Shown here piece after piece: positions 55,880 to 64,000 of a stretch of 64,000 bases of DNA. The stretch lies in contig PYIU01000003.1 in NCBI GenBank assembly GCA_003415625.1, forward strand, positions 4,402,001 through 4,466,000. The letters are read 5' to 3'. Numbering within the stretch: the stretch's first letter is position 1; every line of letters starts with the position of its first letter. Origin of the DNA: Aquanectria penicillioides. Its lineage: Eukaryota; Ascomycota; Sordariomycetes; Hypocreales; Nectriaceae. A program made the translations under genes and the position numbers. A model generated the notes under the pieces. The model was not told the DNA's origin and ran no database searches. It was given only the letters and a program-made list of their open reading frames with translations.

Positions 55880-58800
55880 CTAGACCTCGGTCTCGATCCC
55901 AGGCTGCTTAGAGGAGTGCTCAAATGCGCTAGAGACGTTATTCCCAACACGGTCAAACTTATGCTTGATCCACCTAGCGGTGCGCGGAACCTGTCCACTC
56001 GTTAGCGAACTGAGCTTCAGCCCTTCTTGTCCCTTTTCGCAGCCCCGGTTTTGATGGATGAGTGAATCTTTGGAAACTCCCGAGGCGAGGGGAAAGAGGC
56101 CACGGCCCCTTCTCGAAGCGAGGCCCCGGTGAGGCGCCCTCGAGACCCGGCCGAAGCTAGGGCCGGTAGTTGGAGGGTGGAGACAGGGATGGATGGCATG
56201 GGATTTGCAAAAGCTGGGAAACCTGCATTTCCCGATGCGCTTTTGACGGAACCTTCGGAAGAAACGGGCGTGCCTGAGCTGTACGTACCTTCCACTGCAT
56301 GAGCCCTCTGTGCTGTCGGTGCAGACGACGATCGCGTCGCTTGTAGTCGCGGAGCTGGTCAATGGGACCTTGCTTGTTGCCGGAGCTGCCGTCCGGGATC
56401 TCGTGGTCTGAGTCTGAGTCGGAGCTGGAGCTGGAGCTGGAGTCCGAGATGCTACCGATGGATACGGGCCGTTTCGGGCCCTCGGAGTTGCTGGACGGTG
56501 CCGAGTCTGAATCGCTGATGACCCCGGCTTGCTTCTGCAGCCGAACCGTTTCGAGATTGTCCCGGGCTGTCTCAATAACTTCGACCACATCTCGAAGGTT
56601 CCGGTCGCGGCTTGTCCAGCCGGAATGAGCGGCTCCCTGTTGAATAATATCAGTTATCTCCCACCCATATCTCGAGCTACAAACCTACCAGCCCGGACCA
56701 AAATGTCACCCTAATCTTCACCGTGCCTATTCTTTTACCGCATTCTTTAAGCCGGCATACCGTTGCACGTTGGAACTTGCCCTTCCAAATTGGCAACTCC
56801 AATTTCGCCTCTTCGTCATCTACCAAGTCCGATAGCCAAAGGACGCTAAACGCAGCTGTATCATCGCCAAAGATGCTTCGGTCTCGGAACGCAATGGATA
56901 AACAGCTGCTGTAGCGGTTCTGGACAGCCAAAGCCAAGTTGCGACCACGCTTGGTACACCAAGTAACGGCACGGGGGTCGTCTCCATCACCAACATCGTC
57001 GGTCATGGACATCTTACCAGCGCCGAGACTCGTCCGGAATTTAAGTTTGGAGCGCCGTAGGTCTGGTGGGCAGTTATTTGCTGTTACCGTGGCCTGAACC
57101 TCGACTGTTCCGTACTGCCATCCCAAGAGATTTCGCGGCGCTTGGACCTGGACGCTTCTCCATACCATAGAAAGGCGGATTCGGCCCTGACCTATCCCAC
57201 CAGAAAGTGGGTAGAAACCCATAACCTGGGATCGCTTTTTGAAAACCTCTCCAAGAGGCAAATGGACAATTCCAAGCAATGGGTCGTCCTCGTGGACACG
57301 GGCGTCTCGAACCGTGACAAAGACCTCGCAGTCCTTCCAATCACGAACAAACCGCTCACATCCGGCGTTGTAAAATGGCTTGGCATTCTGAGGTTTGGTG
57401 CGAGTCTTGAATGTCTTGCGATGGTTAAGGATGATGGTACAGTATGCGCTTGGCAAGCCATCGCCTGCTTCTTCTTCGTCGCTAGCAGGACCATTGGCAA
57501 TTACATTGCACTTATTGAGGTTTTCAATCTCCAAGCTTGTGATGTTGTGAATCTGGAGACTGAAAACACCACTTGGATAACCTTCAGGAGGGGGGCCGTG
57601 ATGATCATGGCATCTTGTTCGACCTTAAGTGATTGAGTCTTTTGTTGCTCCAGCTCACTGAAGTCGCAATCCTCCCTGCCTTCTTTGAACATAGTTTCAC
57701 GAAGCTTCCGTTCACACGTAGTGTTAACTTTCTCCACCAACTGGTCCATGGAACGAATATTTGAGTCATGGGTTTGCTGATCGAACTGACACTGTTGGAT
57801 TCTCGCCTTTGAGAAATAACCCACGCTCCACTCCAGCTTCCCCGGCATAGTATCGCCTGGTTTCAGAGCTCTGAATCCATCTTTGCGATCAGTCATTTTG
57901 CCATTTGTCTCGTTGTTAGTCATGAGCGACTTGAGGCTGACTTCGATACGGCCAAGGTCGTCATCCGCACTGAGTCGATCCGAGTCCCAGAGCTGAATTC
58001 GAACTCGTTCCCCAATGTTGAGCTCCTGGGGTGTCACCAACACGAAGCACGTCTCGTCCCAGTATGGCTCCATTTCATTCTCAAGAACCCGGCTAGTCCA
58101 GACAACCTTTCCAAACTTTGCCCAGCCAACAGAAACATAAGGATCGGAGCTACCATCCTTGAGTAAAGGAACACCAGCATCACCAATTTTGAAGTCGTAT
58201 CCACGCTTTATATTAATCATGAGCACGCCCACAGCAACTGTATCTTTCTTAAAATCATCGCCTGCGAGCATGTCCTTGAGGTCAAGCGTTAGGCTCTTGG
58301 GCGCCACATACTCGGCCATGGCTGCATCGATGGCGGATTGAACAAAGTTGCTAATAAACGGCACATCCATAATGTTAAATGCGCGTCGATTCAGAGGAAC
58401 ACAGCTGAGGTTCACCTTTGGCTGCCCAAGGAAGGTGATGGTGCACAATGCAAAGAAGGGTGGGTCGGGTGTTAATTGTAGACGCATCCTCATAGTTCCG
58501 ACAATGCCTTGGAGATCAACCCAGACGGGAAGTTTTATGTTGCCCGGAAGGTAAAAAGCAAGGTAGAGGTGCATGTCCTTGGTCCGTTCTTTCAGAGACT
58601 TGGAGCTCGATCTAGTTCGATAGGCAAATGCAATTTCGAGGTTGACAAAGTCGCCTTCCTCCGCATCCATTCCGTTTGGAACAAAAGTTGAGCTTGCACC
58701 ATCTGCTTTTCTTTGAGCTGTAGCCTCCTTCTCGCTTTCCTTCCTGGACAAGAGCTTCCCATCTTCACCCACTGTCCGTGTCGCAGCACCTGTGGGAAGC

Positions 58801-59885
58801 CATCGAATACCAAGTATACGTAATGCTTCACTGCCCTGTCCAATATCTTCAACACTGACCATACGGACAAAGGTGGGCAAAGAGGCCTGCATGACATCTT
58901 CAAGGGTGTCTGCGAGGCTTGCGAAGAGGTCTGGGTTGACGAGAGGCCAAACCGAGCCCAGCAGGGAATTGAGCCAAACGGTGGTCTCGGTGTCGTGGTT
59001 CTTCGCTGCTTTGATGTTTTTTCGCCGATGGGCGTCCCAAACTTCGTCCTGGAATATGTTATGGATTTTATTAGCGGTCCATTCTCTCACGGAGAAGACA
59101 AGAATCCACATCGCACAAGTGCTCCCTGCAAGCAGCAGAGTCCAGCTTAGACCAACCACGAGCCCCCACTGGTCTGGAATTTCACTTGTCCTCAGACGCC
59201 GGTCGACGGCGAATGCACTCCAAATGATCAATGCTACCCCAGACAACCCAAAAGTAATTCCTCGTTTGCTGATTGTGGCCAATTCGAGACGCAGGGCATC
59301 AAAATCGGGAGGTGGAAAGAGGTCAGCCATGGTGTCATGGCTATGCTGGAGGTCATGCTTCTCCTCCACAAGTTGCTCGTCTGACTTTTCCTTCCCAGTT
59401 GATCCAGTGCCGAGTTGTCTAAGAGATCCAAGACTGGGCTGGCCTGTACCTATCATCTCCAGTGATTCATCTGTAAAGTCTTGGATGGTTACGGGCAAAT
59501 GGGTGACAGGGTCAGTGACTTCCCGCTCAGCTCTCTCTTTCTTGCTTTTCTTCATTTCCTTCCTCCTTTGCTTCGGATCTACATTGATAGGGTCTATTTG
59601 AGATGTGTCCTTGATAGATTCCGAAGCGGATGCGTGTGGTCCTTCATTGTCATCATCCTTTGCCGCTGCCTGCTGCGTCGGCGGGTCTGGCGTGTCGCTT
59701 TGGTAGGGCTTCTTGGGCGGCTCCGCATCGTCCTCTTCATCGTAGCCGCCAACGTCTCTATTTGACGCCTCTTCCTGTCTCGCAGCTCGCTCTTCTTTGT
59801 ATTTTGAAATTGTTGGGATGGGGTGGCGAGCACTATATGGCGCGGTGTATCGCCGGGCCTCCTCGGCGTCGTCTTTGCCGGACAT
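55880..59885 (-). CDS. mug190: SMP-C2 membrane-contact protein (Mug190/tricalbin-like), one apparent frameshift
   Basis: Minus strand, about 1,218 residues. Exons: 59885-56689 (with a one-base deficit), 56636-56289 and 55990-55880. The N-terminus is long, charged and low-complexity. Two adjacent membrane segments (GITFGLSGVALIIWSAFAV and WGLVVGLSWTLLLAGSTCAM) form an ER hairpin anchor. The SMP lipid-transfer domain follows (WLNSLLGSVWPLVNPDLFAS, IRWLP). Next come a C2 domain (SSDPYVSVGWAKFGKVVWTS, LWDSDRLSADDDLG, with Ca2+-type Asp residues) and a second C2 (VFSLQIHNITSLEIENLNK). The tail has an Asp/Ser repeat (SDSSSSSSSDSDSD). At the C6 run (plus-strand G6, 57590-57595) the frame changes between ITAPP and PEGYPSG; one more C restores it. 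The tricalbin family tethers ER to plasma membrane and moves lipid; the resemblance to S. pombe mug190 is from remembered domain layout. Confidence 0.88.
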
Positions 59886-63086
<3,201 letters not shown>

Positions 63087-63761
63087 ATAGTTGGCGCGAA
63101 CACACAATCATCATTGTTCTCTTTGAGTGAGTCTCGCCTCTAATTGAGCCACGACGAAGGTCTTTCTCGGCTTTCCATTCCTCTCATTTCAATCTAGATC
63201 TTCCAGACCCGCGATTCTCATCCGGTTGCTTGCAGGGGAGCCTGTCAACCCCTCCTTACAGTTCCTGCGGGGATGGGCCCTTGCTGCGTCCAACCTCAGT
63301 AGATCGTAACACCATCCACCTGATACTGAGTTTATCCGTAAGCTAGCGGCAATTGATGTGAACCGGTAAATTATAGCCCTTTGGGGTTATTTACGCATAA
63401 TTAGCCGAGAAATCGGTAGTTGGACAGCCCGTATCCTGGGTGTTGGTGGTCATGAGCCGGCTGTGATAAGGCCACCCCGTGGGGAAACTTGGTGGGGACA
63501 AATGAGAGCTGTGGAGAAGATAGCGACATCAAAGGATGAATTGAAGATGATCTTTGCCGACAAGTTGGGAATAGGCGCATCAAAGAGGGGTCAGTTGGGT
63601 CCAGCAATTGTCTCCATCACCAGATCTTGAATTACTGCATGGACATTATAAACGAGCGCATTTCTTGTCATCCTCTCAGCATATCAATTGGCTTCCATAC
63701 TCAATCTCAAGTACCTGTAATCGAGAACTACGTCACTCACGCAAATCAACGAATCTTCATC
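63087..63761. other. Intergenic spacer, transporter promoter
   Basis: No coding potential recognised between the GH43 stop and the transporter start. Confidence 0.5.
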
Positions 63762-64000
63762 ATGGGGTTCAGATTTCGGCCACCGACTCGGACACAGAGA
63801 ATCGTCCCAGTGAAGCCCCGCAAGGGTCACTTCTTCTTCGCTGGTCAAGAGTTCCAGCGAGTTCCGTGGTGGAAAAGAAGGAATATGCTTACTTTGTACA
63901 CATACATCATAGTTCTTATCCTGACCAACACGGCAAATGGGTTTGATGGTTCCATGATGAATGGTCTGCAAACTCTGTCTTACTGGCAAGAGTATTTCAA
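63762..64000 (+). CDS. MFS sugar transporter, 3' end cut by window edge
   Basis: Frame from ATG 63762 to the right edge, 79 codons with no stop. After a basic N-terminus (RFRPPTRTQRIVPVKPRKG) the sequence WWKRRNMLTLYTYIIVLILT begins a first membrane helix, followed by NGFDGSMMNGLQTLSYWQEYF, the start motif of the fungal sugar-porter/lactose-permease group (usually GYDGSMMNGLQ). The usual position of this motif (about residue 50-60) supports the chosen start. The protein would bring a mono- or disaccharide into the cell; its position after the GH43 gene on the same strand suggests the two serve one nutrient. Only the first helix and loop are visible, so substrate cannot be inferred. Confidence 0.85.
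   Translation, partial: MGFRFRPPTRTQRIVPVKPRKGHFFFAGQEFQRVPWWKRRNMLTLYTYIIVLILTNTANGFDGSMMNGLQTLSYWQEYF

Overview
The window is nuclear DNA of a filamentous ascomycete, most likely a Sordariomycete and plausibly Hypocreales. The evidence is short introns (about 48-235 nt) with GTRAGT-type donors and CTRAY branch points, spread-out single genes on both strands, and typical families: Zn2Cys6 regulator, LaeA-like methyltransferase, hybrid histidine kinase, GH18 and GH43 hydrolases, DUF6604 and DUF1776 proteins. There is no operon structure, CRISPR array or recognisable tRNA/rRNA gene. Species cannot be named from the sequence alone.

Layout, left to right: a 5'-truncated DUF6604-like gene (3-2297); a Zn2Cys6 transcription factor (3240-4924); an aspartic-protease pseudogene (5130-6382, minus); a DNAJC11-type J-like protein (8721-11231); a ZRC1/COT1 zinc transporter (11986-13781, minus); an ankyrin-like protein with a fungal STAND-type N-terminal domain (17589-19786); a complete 426-bp LTR mini-retrotransposon (19896-20321); a MEMO1 homologue (20675-21703); plasma-membrane syntaxin SSO1 (24540-26072); an unrecognised 231-aa protein (27031-27726, minus); a GH18 chitinase (29138-30571, minus); a LaeA-like methyltransferase (34305-35626); YTH1/CPSF30 (36367-37113); a DUF1776 protein (37459-39085, minus); a decayed amidase (40799-42574) and a second relic; a class I methyltransferase (43041-44056); the WSS1 DNA-protein-crosslink protease (44775-46076); a hybrid histidine kinase (50752-55067); a Mug190/tricalbin-like SMP-C2 protein (55880-59885, minus); a MITE-like repeat (60625-60906); and a GH43 enzyme (61485-63086) followed by the start of an MFS sugar transporter (63762-edge).

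Most genes are conserved housekeeping functions (mRNA 3'-end processing, secretion, zinc storage, crosslink repair, membrane contact sites). Accessory material lies between them: the STAND-domain gene with its neighbouring retroelement, the stretch 34-44 kb (LaeA-like methyltransferase, dead amidase, second methyltransferase), and the GH43-transporter pair, which looks like a small pentose-utilisation unit.

Two cross-cutting observations matter most. First, the two clear pseudogenes carry in-frame stops explainable by C-to-T (or G-to-A) transitions, as expected from repeat-induced point mutation or cytosine deamination. Second, five coding regions carry a one-base deficit, each in or next to a homopolymer. 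In three otherwise healthy genes (kinase, chitinase, Mug190) this is more likely an assembly artefact than gene death.

The most novel-looking object is the 426-bp element: identical 91-bp LTRs, a perfect 5-bp target duplication, a half-tRNAiMet-type primer site, a polypurine tract and an internal B-box-like sequence. All exon structures were derived by eye from splice signals and family motifs.
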